Assembly: GCA_964518215.1 (NCBI GenBank)
Contig: CAZFFP010000076.1
Span: 1 to 19,019 of the forward strand
Source: CAYSGX01 sp964518215
GTDB taxonomy: Bacteria; Bacteroidota; Bacteroidia; Chitinophagales; CAIOSU01
Length of the DNA: 19,019 bases
Direction of reading: 5' to 3'
Of this stretch, positions 8,760 to 16,112 are shown piece after piece; within the stretch, counting starts at the first letter, position 1, and each line of letters opens with the position of its first letter. A program made the position numbers and the translations under genes. The notes beneath the pieces were generated by a model that did no database searches, had not been told where the DNA came from, and worked only from the letters and a program-made list of their open reading frames with translations.

Positions 8760-8805
8760 ATGTTTAAACGCTGTGCTATGTTAAACCCGATATTTAAGCA
8801 GTGGG
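8716..8805. repeat. Three degenerate 30-bp tandem units overlapping the palindrome
   Basis: Units at 8716-8745, 8746-8775 and 8776-8805 line up without gaps. The second and third agree at 22 of 30 positions (CTAT-T-AAA-CCGAT-TTTAA-C--TG-G). The first agrees with the third at about half, best at both ends (CCC, GTGGG). The units look like diverged copies of one palindromic building block. Similar older-looking sequence (AATAGCACGATATT..., AAATAGCTTACGG) extends upstream to about 8677. Confidence 0.5.
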
Positions 8806-8816
8806 CAACATTTGCT

Positions 8817-8873
8817 GAGACTATATCAAAAGTCTGTTCATGATGAAACTTATCAGACTTTTGATACAGCCTC
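8817..8873. repeat. 57-bp imperfect inverted repeat, possible MITE remnant
   Basis: Arms of 20 bp (8817-8836, GAGACTATATCAAAAGTCTG, and 8854-8873) pair with two mismatches; the inner 13 bp (TATCAAAAGTCTG) are perfect. The loop is 17 nt. The outer end GAG(A/G)CT resembles terminal repeats of some insertion sequences, so this may be a very short non-autonomous element. No transposase and no clear target-site duplication are visible. The rest of the spacer 8614-8975 holds the neighbouring palindromes, a promoter element and no convincing gene. Confidence 0.5.
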
Positions 8874-8912
8874 GTGGGGATGGGATTTTCAAACACTATC
8901 GCCAATAACCCA

Positions 8913-8920
8913 TAACTTTG
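8913..8920 (+). promoter_or_regulatory. -7 element for ribBA
   Basis: TAACTTTG is a perfect TAnnTTTG match, 55 bp before the ribBA ATG. The predicted leader of about 50 nt is too short for an FMN riboswitch, and no riboswitch-like sequence was seen. Confidence 0.45.
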
Positions 8921-8975
8921 CACCCAATCGAAACTTCGTGATGCGTTCTGCTGTTATCACGTCAAAATTCAATTC

Positions 8976-10232
8976 ATGTCAGTTCAGACCAAACAAACTT
9001 TTGCGCTCAATACCATTGAAGAAGCGCTCGAAGACATCCGTAATGGCAAAGTAATTATAGTAGTGGACGATGAAGACCGTGAAAATGAAGGCGACTTTAT
9101 TTGTGCTGCCGAAAAAATTACGCCCGAAATCATCAATTTCATGAGTAAAGAAGGGCGCGGACTCATTTGTGCTCCTCTTATTGAAAATCGTTGCGAAGAA
9201 CTCGGTTTGGAGCTAATGGTAGGCAACAATACTTCGCATCATGCCACGCCTTTTACTGTTTCGGTAGATTTAATGGGGCACGGATGCACCACAGGTATTT
9301 CTGCTCACGACCGTGCCAAAACCATTCTCGCTTTGGTGAATCCCGAAACCAAGCCCGAAGAATTAGGCAAACCCGGACATATTTTTCCTTTGAAAGCCCG
9401 AAAAGGTGGCGTGTTGCGCAGAGCCGGACATACAGAAGCGGCTATAGATTTGGCACGTTTAGCAGGTTTGTTTCCTGCCGGAGTGCTCATTGAAATTATG
9501 AACGATGACGGCACTATGGCACGATTGCCCGAATTAATGGAAATCGCCAAAAAGTTCAACCTGAAAATCATTTCCATTGAAGACCTCATTAAATATCGCA
9601 TGGAGCAGGAGCGCATCATTAAGCGCGAAGTAATTGTGAATATGCCTACTAAATACGGAAATTTTGAACTTATAGCCTACACGCAAACCACCACTTCAGA
9701 TATTCATTTGGCTTTAATTAAAGGCACTTGGGAAGAAGGAGAGCCGGTATTGGTTCGGGTGCATTCATCGTGCTTTACGGGCGATATTATAGGCTCGTTG
9801 CGTTGCGATTGCGGAGACCAATTACACGAAGCCATGGAAAAAGTTGAAGCCGAAGGCAAAGGCATTGTGCTGTATATGAATCAGGAAGGCAGGGGCATTG
9901 GCTTAATCAATAAATTGAAAGCCTACCAACTTCAGGAACAGGGTATGGACACCGTAGAAGCCAATCTGGCTTTAGGTTTTCAGATGGACCCGCGCGATTA
10001 TGGAGTGGGCGCTCAGATTCTTCGCGATTTGGGAGTTACGAAAATGAAACTCATGTCTAATAATCCTAAAAAACGGACAGGCTTAATTGGCTACGGACTC
10101 GAAATAGTTGAAAATGTTCCTTTAGAATGCGGGCACAACCCTCATAATGAGCGTTACCTCGAAACCAAGCGCGATAAAATGGGGCACGACATCATGAAAA
10201 AGAATGGAAATTCCAACGGAAAAGAATCTTAG
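8976..10232 (+). CDS. ribBA: Bifunctional 3,4-dihydroxy-2-butanone-4-phosphate synthase / GTP cyclohydrolase II
   Basis: The 418-residue cytoplasmic enzyme supplies both precursors of riboflavin: RibB converts ribulose 5-phosphate to dihydroxybutanone phosphate plus formate, and RibA opens GTP to the diaminopyrimidine. The RibB domain (about 10-205) shows the acidic metal and substrate loop DDEDRENEGD (31-40), GHGCTTGISAHDRA (101-114) and RRAGHTEA (148-155). The RibA domain (about 210-405) has the zinc Cys triad C266-x10-C277-x-C279 (SSCFTGD, RCDCGDQ), NQEGRGIGL (302-310) and the SNNPKK motif (361-366). Both domains look complete, unlike some RibBA proteins in which one half is dead. The ATG at 8976 is 8 residues before the first conserved segment. 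No other rib genes lie nearby, so this gene is separate from the rest of the pathway. Confidence 0.97.
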   Translation: MSVQTKQTFALNTIEEALEDIRNGKVIIVVDDEDRENEGDFICAAEKITPEIINFMSKEGRGLICAPLIENRCEELGLELMVGNNTSHHATPFTVSVDLMGHGCTTGISAHDRAKTILALVNPETKPEELGKPGHIFPLKARKGGVLRRAGHTEAAIDLARLAGLFPAGVLIEIMNDDGTMARLPELMEIAKKFNLKIISIEDLIKYRMEQERIIKREVIVNMPTKYGNFELIAYTQTTTSDIHLALIKGTWEEGEPVLVRVHSSCFTGDIIGSLRCDCGDQLHEAMEKVEAEGKGIVLYMNQEGRGIGLINKLKAYQLQEQGMDTVEANLALGFQMDPRDYGVGAQILRDLGVTKMKLMSNNPKKRTGLIGYGLEIVENVPLECGHNPHNERYLETKRDKMGHDIMKKNGNSNGKES

Positions 10233-10331
10233 TCAAAATTTTTAGGGCAGCCACAAGCAGAAATGCCGGCATTTCATTTACCTGCGAAACCCTTACTGTT
10301 TTTTACCGTATAAGCATGCAAAACATCACCT

Positions 10332-10772
10332 ATGCATGCTATTTCAACTATCGTTTCTGTAAACAAGCCGCTTTACAAAACCTTTGAAATGTTTTTAGAC
10401 GAACATTTGATGGGACAATGGGTTTCGGGTTTTCAAAAAATTGAGCTCATTCGCGGAGAACCAAAAAAGCAGCATAGTAAATACATCATGACCTTAGTGC
10501 ATGACAATCGCCCGGTGGCTGTTACTCAGGAATTAGTCGAAATCATTGACAACCAGTTTTTGTATTTCCGTATGGAACATCCGGATATTATTACCTATTC
10601 AGAAATTAATTTTCATTCTGTTTCAGTGGACGTAACTAATATTCACTGCATCAGTAAAATTCATGGTAAAGGATTCAAAACAAAAATCATGATGCCTGTG
10701 GTGAAAACCATTCTCGAATCGCGTCAGCAACGAGATTATAATTTGTTTCGCAGTTTGGTAGAACAACTGTAA
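10332..10772 (+). CDS. SRPBCC-like (START/polyketide cyclase fold) protein, function unknown
   Basis: The 146-residue product has no signal peptide or membrane segment. Its pattern, an N-terminal strand (HAISTIVSVNKPLYKTFEMFLD), a WVSGFQKIELIRGEP turn region, central antiparallel strands (ITYSEINFHSVSVDVTNIHCISKIHGKG) and a long C-terminal helix (VVKTILESRQQRDYNLFRSLVEQL), fits small SRPBCC proteins, which bind hydrophobic ligands in a deep cavity. I see no catalytic signature, so the ligand cannot be guessed. It lies 99 bp after ribBA on the same strand and could be read through from it, although no functional link is evident. The assignment rests on fold-like pattern only. Confidence 0.7.
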   Translation: MHAISTIVSVNKPLYKTFEMFLDEHLMGQWVSGFQKIELIRGEPKKQHSKYIMTLVHDNRPVAVTQELVEIIDNQFLYFRMEHPDIITYSEINFHSVSVDVTNIHCISKIHGKGFKTKIMMPVVKTILESRQQRDYNLFRSLVEQL

Positions 10773-10815
10773 TACTATGTGTTTTTTTATAAATGAAATG
10801 GAAGTGCCTCATCAA

Positions 10816-10903
10816 CAAAATCATTTCATTCGCCAAATCTGCGATGCTGACAATAATGATTTGCTCACAACCTGATTAATTCAATTTCCTTTTCCGATTT
10901 TCA
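10816..10903 (+). repeat. Direct repeat copy 1 flanking the esterase gene
   Basis: This stretch matches 12441-12529 in the same orientation with about a dozen mismatches and a 1-nt gap. The longest exact blocks are GATGCTGACAATAATGA, TGCTCACAACC and TTCAATTTCCTTTTC. The surrounding 10773-11044 spacer contains no convincing gene. Confidence 0.8.
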
Positions 10904-11044
10904 TCATTCCTATTAGTCATTTATCAGGTTACCTATTTTTTATCGTAAGCATTGCTGTATATGAGCGGACACTTTTGTTGATATGGGTAGTAGCGGATGC
11001 TATTACCAGTGGGTAAAAACCTCCTTGATTATAACCGTAGTTAT

Positions 11045-12319
11045 TCATTTGATTAATTCCGAAGGAGTAACATTCTTTAAAAAAAGAATCCCGTCAAAAG
11101 ATTCATTCATTTTATATTCCAATTCAGACCAGTTTCCACCTGAACCTGATAATGTTTTGAGATAGGAAAATATCCATCCATTGTTTTCATTCATTGGGCT
11201 GGAACGAGATAAATCGAAGAAAGATACTTCGTAAGGTGACGCATTCAGATAATATTCTAAGAAGTCTTTTTTGGGCTTTCTAATCTTACTCGTTTGGTTC
11301 ATGCCAATACCAACTTCTCCCGAATGCATATATAAACCTATAAAGTAAGATTGTTCATAAATTTCTTTTGTAAGTTCAGCCCCCATCATCGCTATACCTG
11401 TGGGATATTTCTGTCCCGCAGGATATTTCTCTATGTGTTTTGGGTAAGTTTTAAACAAATGAAAGTTATGCGCCCAAACAATCACTTTTTCCTCTGTATA
11501 TATTGAATCAAGCAACCATGTTAATGTTACTGCCATCACCGAATCTCTTAATGGAGAAGTATACCTCGGAGTGCCATAAAGCGAAGTAGCAAACTTTCTG
11601 TTTTCTAAAACTTTTAAAAGAATTTTGTTTTCTTTCTTGGATAGATCAAATTCTGAATTATTCCGAATCCCATCAATTAGCACAGCGTGTGCCTGCAATA
11701 AGCTATCCCTCACTTGTTCTCTGTATAATTTTTCTTCAGGGGTAGAAATTCGGGTGAAAAAATGAAAAGCCGAATCAATTCTGAAGAGGTTATTGGTTTC
11801 AGTTCCAAAAACAGCAGATGTATAATGTTTGATGTATTTATTGCTTGTTTCGTAATCCGTAAATTGAAAATCAAAGCCGGATAGCTCTAATCCTGAATAT
11901 TTAATTAATTCTGCAAGTTTTAAATTTTCAGTTGTTTTCCAAACCGGAGAAAATGAGATTTCTAAAATAGAATCCAATGAAAACTCCTCTTTAATGACTT
12001 GTGTATAGCTGGTTTCTGCTAAACCGCCTTCAAATAAAAGCACATTAAAGCCGTGAACTTCAGACAAATACTTAATAATGGCATACTTTATTTCGTTAAA
12101 TTCTTTTACCTGATGGCTGGCTTCGCCCAACATTACAATTCGCTTATCAGCCAATATGCTGTCCAAAAAACTCAACTCATAATTATCTGAATCGGCATTC
12201 ATTTTTACTTCAATTGCCGACTGTTTTATGTGTTCTTTCCAATTCGACTTATTGCCTGTTTTTGCCGGATTGAAAGAAATAAAAAAGATGGCTAAAAGAA
12301 TGGTAACTGCGGCTTTCAT
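11045..12319 (-). CDS. Erythromycin esterase family protein, exported
   Basis: The 424-residue protein belongs to the Ere/EreA-like superfamily. Visible signatures are VMLGEASHQVKEFNEIK with H69 as the probable catalytic base and E66 beside it, LLFEGG with E97, RDSVMAVTLTWLLD (R258, D259) and VIVWAHNFHL (H284, H287), all in the family order. An N-terminal hydrophobic stretch (about 1-17, MKAAVTILLAIFFISFN) suggests export, unlike the cytoplasmic resistance enzymes EreA/EreB. The true substrate of chromosomal members is mostly unknown, so macrolide hydrolysis should not be assumed. It starts at an ATG at 12319, is read opposite to its neighbours, is visibly AT-richer than the following acylase gene, and sits between two copies of an 88-bp direct repeat, which together suggest an acquired or mobile segment. 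No transposase is present. Confidence 0.85.
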   Translation of the reverse strand: MKAAVTILLAIFFISFNPAKTGNKSNWKEHIKQSAIEVKMNADSDNYELSFLDSILADKRIVMLGEASHQVKEFNEIKYAIIKYLSEVHGFNVLLFEGGLAETSYTQVIKEEFSLDSILEISFSPVWKTTENLKLAELIKYSGLELSGFDFQFTDYETSNKYIKHYTSAVFGTETNNLFRIDSAFHFFTRISTPEEKLYREQVRDSLLQAHAVLIDGIRNNSEFDLSKKENKILLKVLENRKFATSLYGTPRYTSPLRDSVMAVTLTWLLDSIYTEEKVIVWAHNFHLFKTYPKHIEKYPAGQKYPTGIAMMGAELTKEIYEQSYFIGLYMHSGEVGIGMNQTSKIRKPKKDFLEYYLNASPYEVSFFDLSRSSPMNENNGWIFSYLKTLSGSGGNWSELEYKMNESFDGILFLKNVTPSELIK

Positions 12320-12440
12320 AGCATAAATTTTTAGTGATTAAAATGGTATCTCATTATCTATTCGCGATTTGCTATAATTGTAAAAGTAGGTTTTTGAGAA
12401 ATTATTTCATACTCCAATAATCAGTTCAAAATAAATTCCG

Positions 12441-12529
12441 CAAAATCAATTCATCGGTCAAATCTGTGATGCTGACAATAATGAAATGCTCACAACCCGA
12501 TTACTTTCAATTTCCTTTTCTAATTTCAA
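12441..12529 (+). repeat. Direct repeat copy 2, upstream of the acylase gene
   Basis: This is the partner of 10816-10903. It lies in the divergent spacer between the esterase (start 12319) and the acylase (start 12545), ending only 15 bp before the acylase ATG, so it forms part of that gene's leader. A short shared ATTAGTCA (12550-12557 and 10912-10919) follows both copies. Confidence 0.8.
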
Positions 12530-12544
12530 TGCTCATTTCAAATT

Positions 12545-14989
12545 ATGCGATTAGTCAAACTCATTATCTCTCTCATGATTACCACGGCATGGCTCGTGAC
12601 GCTCAATACCCGTTTCGGCATGATTCCCGAATTGGGCAAGTTTCTCAGTCCGTTTACCGGCTATTTGCAAAATGCCGAAGCTGCCGCATTTAAGGATGCG
12701 AATGAAACTTCACTTAGGGGCTTACAACAAAAAGTAAGTGTGCATTTCGATGAAAAGCGGGTGCCGCATGTTTTTGCCGAAAACGAACATGATCTCTACT
12801 TCATGCAGGGCTACCTCACCGCCCGCGACCGCCTGTGGCAAATGGAGTTTATCTCTTATGTGGCTTCGGGTAGAATTTCGGAACTCGTGGGCGAAAAAGC
12901 CCTCGAATTAGACCGCACCCAAAGGCGCATGGGCATTCCGTGGAGCGCTGCTTCGGCAATTGCTCAACTCAATACCGACCCCGAACTGAAAGTGGCTTTA
13001 GATGCCTATGCCGAAGGTGTGAATACCTATATCGCATCGTTGAATGAGCGCTCGCTTCCTTTGGAATACAAACTGCTGGGTTATGTTCCGCAAAAATGGG
13101 AGCCTTACCAGTCGGCATTGCTGCTGAAATTTATGGCTAAAATGTTGGCTTCGCAGGAAACCGATTTTGAACTCACCAACACTTTAAAATTATTCGGAAA
13201 AGAAACTGTGGATTTGTTGTTCCCCGATTTTCCCGAAGGCATTGACCCCATCATGCCTGTTGGAACAGTATATGATTTTCCGAAAGATACTTTTGAGCAG
13301 GTAAGCCCTTTAGTGCCCGAATATTTGTTGACTTCGGCAAAAAACGAAAAGTCCGAATACGAGCACCTCGGCAGCAACAACTGGGCAGTGCATGGCAGCA
13401 AAACCAAAAGCGGCAAACCCATCCTCTGCAACGACCCTCACTTGCAATTGCAACTGCCTTCCATTTGGTATGAAATGCAACTCAGCGCGCCCGGTGTGAA
13501 TGCTTATGGCGTTGCATTGCCCGGCTCGCCTTGTATTATTATCGGCTTCAATGAAAATGCAGCATGGGGTGTTACCAACGCGGGCATGGATGTGAAAGAT
13601 TGGTATGTGGTGGAGTTTAAAGATGCCGTCCGCGATTCGTATTTGTTCGATGGAAAATATTTGCCCACGCAGAAAATTGTGGAAGCCATTCGCATTAAAG
13701 GCAAGGAAATTTTTTACGACACGGTGGTTTACACGCATCACGGTCCGGTGATGTATGATGAGAAATTTACCAACGGCATTAAAGGTCATTCGTTTGCCAT
13801 GCGCTGGACGGCTCACGACCCATCGAACGAACTGCGCACTTTTTATTTATTGAACCGCGCCAAAAATTATGACGATTATATGCACGCCATCAGTTTCTTT
13901 GAATGTCCTGCACAGAATTTTGTTTTCGCTTCCAAAAGCGGAGACATTGCCATTTGCCAAATGGGAAAATATCCGTTGAAATTTCCCGAACAAGGCAAGT
14001 ATATTTCCGATGGCACCTCCTCGCGTTTCGACTGGAAAGGTTTTATTCCGCAAGAAAATATTTCGGTATTGAAAAATCCTGAACGGGGCTTTGTGAGTTC
14101 CGCCAATCAGCATCCTACCGACAGCACTTATCCGCATTATTACAACACGGGTTATGGTTATGAATACTATCGCAATCGCAGAATCAATATGCAGTTGAGC
14201 GCTATGGAACAGGTTACGCCCGAAGACATGATGCGTTTGCAAACCGACAATTTTAATCTTCCGGCTAAAGAAGTATTGCCTTTTTTGCTCACCGAAATTG
14301 AACAGGAAAATTTAACTGCCGAAGAAAACAACGCGTTGAATGAATTGCTGCAATGGAATTTTTATAATGAAGCAGATTTAACAGCGCCTTCCATTTTTGT
14401 GGCATTTTGGGATACGCTCTATCATTTAATTTTTGACGAATTTTCCAACGGCAGCGAATTTTTCGGTGAAGACGAAAAGCCTTTGCCTTTCAGAAAACCC
14501 GCGTCTTACAATACTGCGAATTTCATTATCAATTATCCCGAACACGCGCTGATGGACATCAAGAAAACTCCCGAAAAAGAAAACTTGAAAATGCTGGTCA
14601 ACATGGCTTTTAAACACGCGTTAGCTACGCTGAACGAGCGTTTGCAAAAAGGCGAAAAACTGAATTGGGCAGCTTATCAAAACACTACCATAGGTCATTG
14701 GGCAATGATTGCGCCTTTCAACGAGCCGGTGAAAACGGGCGGATATAAATATGCCGTGAATGCCATTTCGAAACAACATGGACCCTCGTGGCGCATGGTG
14801 GTTTCGCTCGAAGATTCTGTGAGGGCTTGGGGCGTGTATCCGGGCGGACAAAGCGGCAACATGGGCAGCGCCAATGCTACTGTTCAACTTTCAAAATGGA
14901 GCAATGGCGAGTATTACGAATTGGTATTTCTCAAAAATGCCGCAGATGCTTCGGGCAAAGTGGTTCATTCTAAAATTTTTAATCCATGA
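12545..14989 (+). CDS. Penicillin acylase family Ntn hydrolase, membrane-anchored or exported
   Basis: The 814-residue precursor has the family plan: a hydrophobic N terminus (about 5-20) that should act as signal or anchor, an alpha chain (about 60-265) with GYLTARDRLWQMEF and SGRISELVG, and a beta chain beginning at S277 in LGSNNWAV. Family members cut themselves just before this Ser (G276-S277), which then becomes the nucleophile. Supporting residues are NDPHL (296-300), part of the usual metal and active-site region, and N521 in FVSSANQHP, the probable oxyanion Asn. The C-terminal motif WGVYPGGQSGN is also typical. Substrates in this family include penicillins, acyl-homoserine lactones and other N-acyl compounds; I cannot tell which applies. 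The stop codon overlaps the next start by ATGA, so the two genes are probably translated together. Confidence 0.92.
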   Translation: MRLVKLIISLMITTAWLVTLNTRFGMIPELGKFLSPFTGYLQNAEAAAFKDANETSLRGLQQKVSVHFDEKRVPHVFAENEHDLYFMQGYLTARDRLWQMEFISYVASGRISELVGEKALELDRTQRRMGIPWSAASAIAQLNTDPELKVALDAYAEGVNTYIASLNERSLPLEYKLLGYVPQKWEPYQSALLLKFMAKMLASQETDFELTNTLKLFGKETVDLLFPDFPEGIDPIMPVGTVYDFPKDTFEQVSPLVPEYLLTSAKNEKSEYEHLGSNNWAVHGSKTKSGKPILCNDPHLQLQLPSIWYEMQLSAPGVNAYGVALPGSPCIIIGFNENAAWGVTNAGMDVKDWYVVEFKDAVRDSYLFDGKYLPTQKIVEAIRIKGKEIFYDTVVYTHHGPVMYDEKFTNGIKGHSFAMRWTAHDPSNELRTFYLLNRAKNYDDYMHAISFFECPAQNFVFASKSGDIAICQMGKYPLKFPEQGKYISDGTSSRFDWKGFIPQENISVLKNPERGFVSSANQHPTDSTYPHYYNTGYGYEYYRNRRINMQLSAMEQVTPEDMMRLQTDNFNLPAKEVLPFLLTEIEQENLTAEENNALNELLQWNFYNEADLTAPSIFVAFWDTLYHLIFDEFSNGSEFFGEDEKPLPFRKPASYNTANFIINYPEHALMDIKKTPEKENLKMLVNMAFKHALATLNERLQKGEKLNWAAYQNTTIGHWAMIAPFNEPVKTGGYKYAVNAISKQHGPSWRMVVSLEDSVRAWGVYPGGQSGNMGSANATVQLSKWSNGEYYELVFLKNAADASGKVVHSKIFNP

Positions 14990-15336
14990 AATTTATTCTG
15001 CAAGCGGCAACAGCGGCTTTCATCAGCGCATTGTTGCAATTATATTTCCCGTGGTGGACGGCAGTTTTTGGCGGAGTGGCAGCAGGGTTGCTGTTTTCTT
15101 CTAAATCAGTCTTAGCCTTTGCCGCAGGATTTTTAGGTGTATTTGCGGTTTGGTTCGGCTATTCATATTGGCTCGACATGGAAAACGCTTCTTTGCTTTC
15201 GGCTAAAATTGCCGCCTTGTTTCAATTGAACAGCCCCATGCTTTTGATGCTTATCGGCTCATTGATGGGCGGCATCACGGGTGGCTTGGGCGCTTGGGTG
15301 GGTTCTGAATTGCGGAGCTTGGTTTTAAAAAAGTGA
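14986..15336 (+). CDS. Small multi-pass membrane protein, function unknown
   Basis: The 116-residue protein has about four hydrophobic segments (about 5-22, 25-41, 43-64 and 83-108), the last rich in Gly (GSLMGGITGGLGAWVG), and a short basic C terminus. It starts inside the ATGA that ends the acylase gene, so translational coupling is likely and the two products may be used together at the inner membrane. I do not recognise a named family. Confidence 0.8.
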   Translation: MKFILQAATAAFISALLQLYFPWWTAVFGGVAAGLLFSSKSVLAFAAGFLGVFAVWFGYSYWLDMENASLLSAKIAALFQLNSPMLLMLIGSLMGGITGGLGAWVGSELRSLVLKK

Positions 15337-15344
15337 ATGGGGTT

Positions 15345-15455
15345 TTTAGAAGCCCACGATTAAAGTAAATATAGTCCACGATTTTTATAACAGGTTTTAT
15401 AATCGGTTTTTATAGCCGGATTTGATAGCCCACGGTTTAAACCGTGAACTATTAA
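15345..15455. repeat. Palindromic-repeat spacer, same family as 8712-8805
   Basis: The stretch holds several diverged units starting AGCCCACG or AGTCCACG (about 15351, 15371), CGGTTTTTATAGCC (15404-15417) and finally TAGCCCACGGTTTAAACC. The last contains the perfect 16-bp palindrome CACGGTTTAAACCGTG (15431-15446), with ATAG/CTAT pairing again outside two mismatches. The shared words CGGTTTTTATA and TAGCCCACGGTT link it to the spacer before ribBA. The spacer 15337-15529 holds no other gene. Confidence 0.7.
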
Positions 15456-15493
15456 GAGGGATACGCAAAATCGAAATCAAAACAAATTCCATA

Positions 15494-15501
15494 TAAATTT
15501 G
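15494..15501 (+). promoter_or_regulatory. -7 element for pnuC
   Basis: TAAATTTG matches TAnnTTTG perfectly. Transcription would start near 15507, 23 nt before the proposed CTG start at 15530. No clear -33 TTG is seen. Confidence 0.4.
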
Positions 15502-15529
15502 CAGCCACTCATCTTCAAATTTTCTCCCG

Positions 15530-16099
15530 CTGAATATTCCCATTCAATATCTCGAATTTACCGGAACCGCATTTGCGCTGTTGGGCGTATGGCTCATGGC
15601 GAGGCAGGTAATATGGAGTTGGCCCATAAGCATAGCGGGAATCATTATCTACATTTTTGTTTTTTATCAATCGCAGTTGTATGGCGATTCGGGTTTGCAA
15701 TTGTTCTATTTGTTTTTGAGTTTGTATGGATGGTATTTGTGGATGTATGGAGGTAACAACGAAACGGAACTCCGTCCTTCAAAAACTTCTGCCGGGCAAT
15801 ATTTCTACACGATTTTGTTCGGTGTTGGCGGAACTATTTTACTGGGATATTTACTTTCAAAAACCGACAGCGATATTCCTTATGGCGATGCGTTTACTAC
15901 CGCTTTTGGTTTGATAGCCACCTGGATGTTGGCGCGCAAACTATTGGAAAACTGGTTGTATTGGATTGTGATTGACATTACAGCTACGGGTATATACATA
16001 TTTAAGGGCTTATACATCACTTCCTTTCAGTATTTTATTTTTACAATTCTCGCTGTTTACGGATATTTACAGTGGAAGCGCGCTATGGCTTCCGAATAA
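15530..16099 (+). CDS. pnuC: PnuC-family transporter, probably for nicotinamide riboside
   Basis: PnuC proteins let nicotinamide riboside (NR) enter by facilitated diffusion, trapped by phosphorylation inside. The product has about seven hydrophobic segments and the family motifs RQ-V-IWSWPISI, SQLYGDSGLQLFYLFLSLYG followed by WYLW, and a C-terminal NWLYWIVIDI segment. The frame upstream of the first recognised start, TTG 15581, is open back to 15497 and encodes a fitting first helix (IQYLEFTGTAFALLGVWLMARQ) but has no ATG, GTG or TTG. CTG at 15530 (then AAT ATT CCC) gives a 189-residue protein of normal length, and I take it as the likely start; TTG 15581 would cut the first helix. The NR-kinase-like gene 13 bp downstream supports NR over thiamine or riboflavin as cargo. 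Confidence 0.85.
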   Translation: MNIPIQYLEFTGTAFALLGVWLMARQVIWSWPISIAGIIIYIFVFYQSQLYGDSGLQLFYLFLSLYGWYLWMYGGNNETELRPSKTSAGQYFYTILFGVGGTILLGYLLSKTDSDIPYGDAFTTAFGLIATWMLARKLLENWLYWIVIDITATGIYIFKGLYITSFQYFIFTILAVYGYLQWKRAMASE

Positions 16100-16112
16100 A
16101 ATCTATACTGAC

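Noticed and set aside
8700..8810. CRISPR array
   Set aside because: The units abut without unique spacers and are degenerate palindromes; no cas genes are present.
8603..8923. A 106-codon open frame on the minus strand with a 10-residue repeating pattern
   Set aside because: The repetition is simply the 30-bp intergenic repeat read in one frame; composition and position (inside palindromes and a promoter) do not support a gene.
8874..8975. FMN riboswitch upstream of ribBA
   Set aside because: No conserved RFN-element blocks are recognisable and the leader predicted from the -7 element is only about 50 nt.
10792..10830. 9-bp inverted repeat (AATGAAATG/CATTTCATT) after the SRPBCC gene as a terminator
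   Set aside because: The loop is 21 nt, the stem is AT-rich and no T tract follows.
10983..11165. A short plus-strand open frame overlapping the 3' end of the esterase gene
   Set aside because: It is mostly antisense to the conserved-length esterase, with no start signal and no recognisable motif.
11045..12319. Calling the esterase a macrolide resistance gene (ereA/ereB)
   Set aside because: Only family motifs match; it has an export signal and chromosomal members of this family mostly have unknown substrates.
12373..12388. Promoter elements in the divergent esterase/acylase spacer (TATAATTG plus strand, TACTTTTA minus strand)
   Set aside because: Each differs from TAnnTTTG and has no TTG at the -33 distance, too weak in AT-rich DNA to list.
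13310..13816. A 168-codon antisense open frame inside the acylase gene
   Set aside because: The sense strand is fully explained by a conserved enzyme and the antisense product shows no recognisable domain; it is a by-product of codon use.
15499..15756. An alternative frame across the 5' end of pnuC
   Set aside because: It overlaps the well-supported transporter frame and lacks hydrophobic segments or motifs; I also considered a frameshift to supply a pnuC start, but the third frame stops at 15531-15533.
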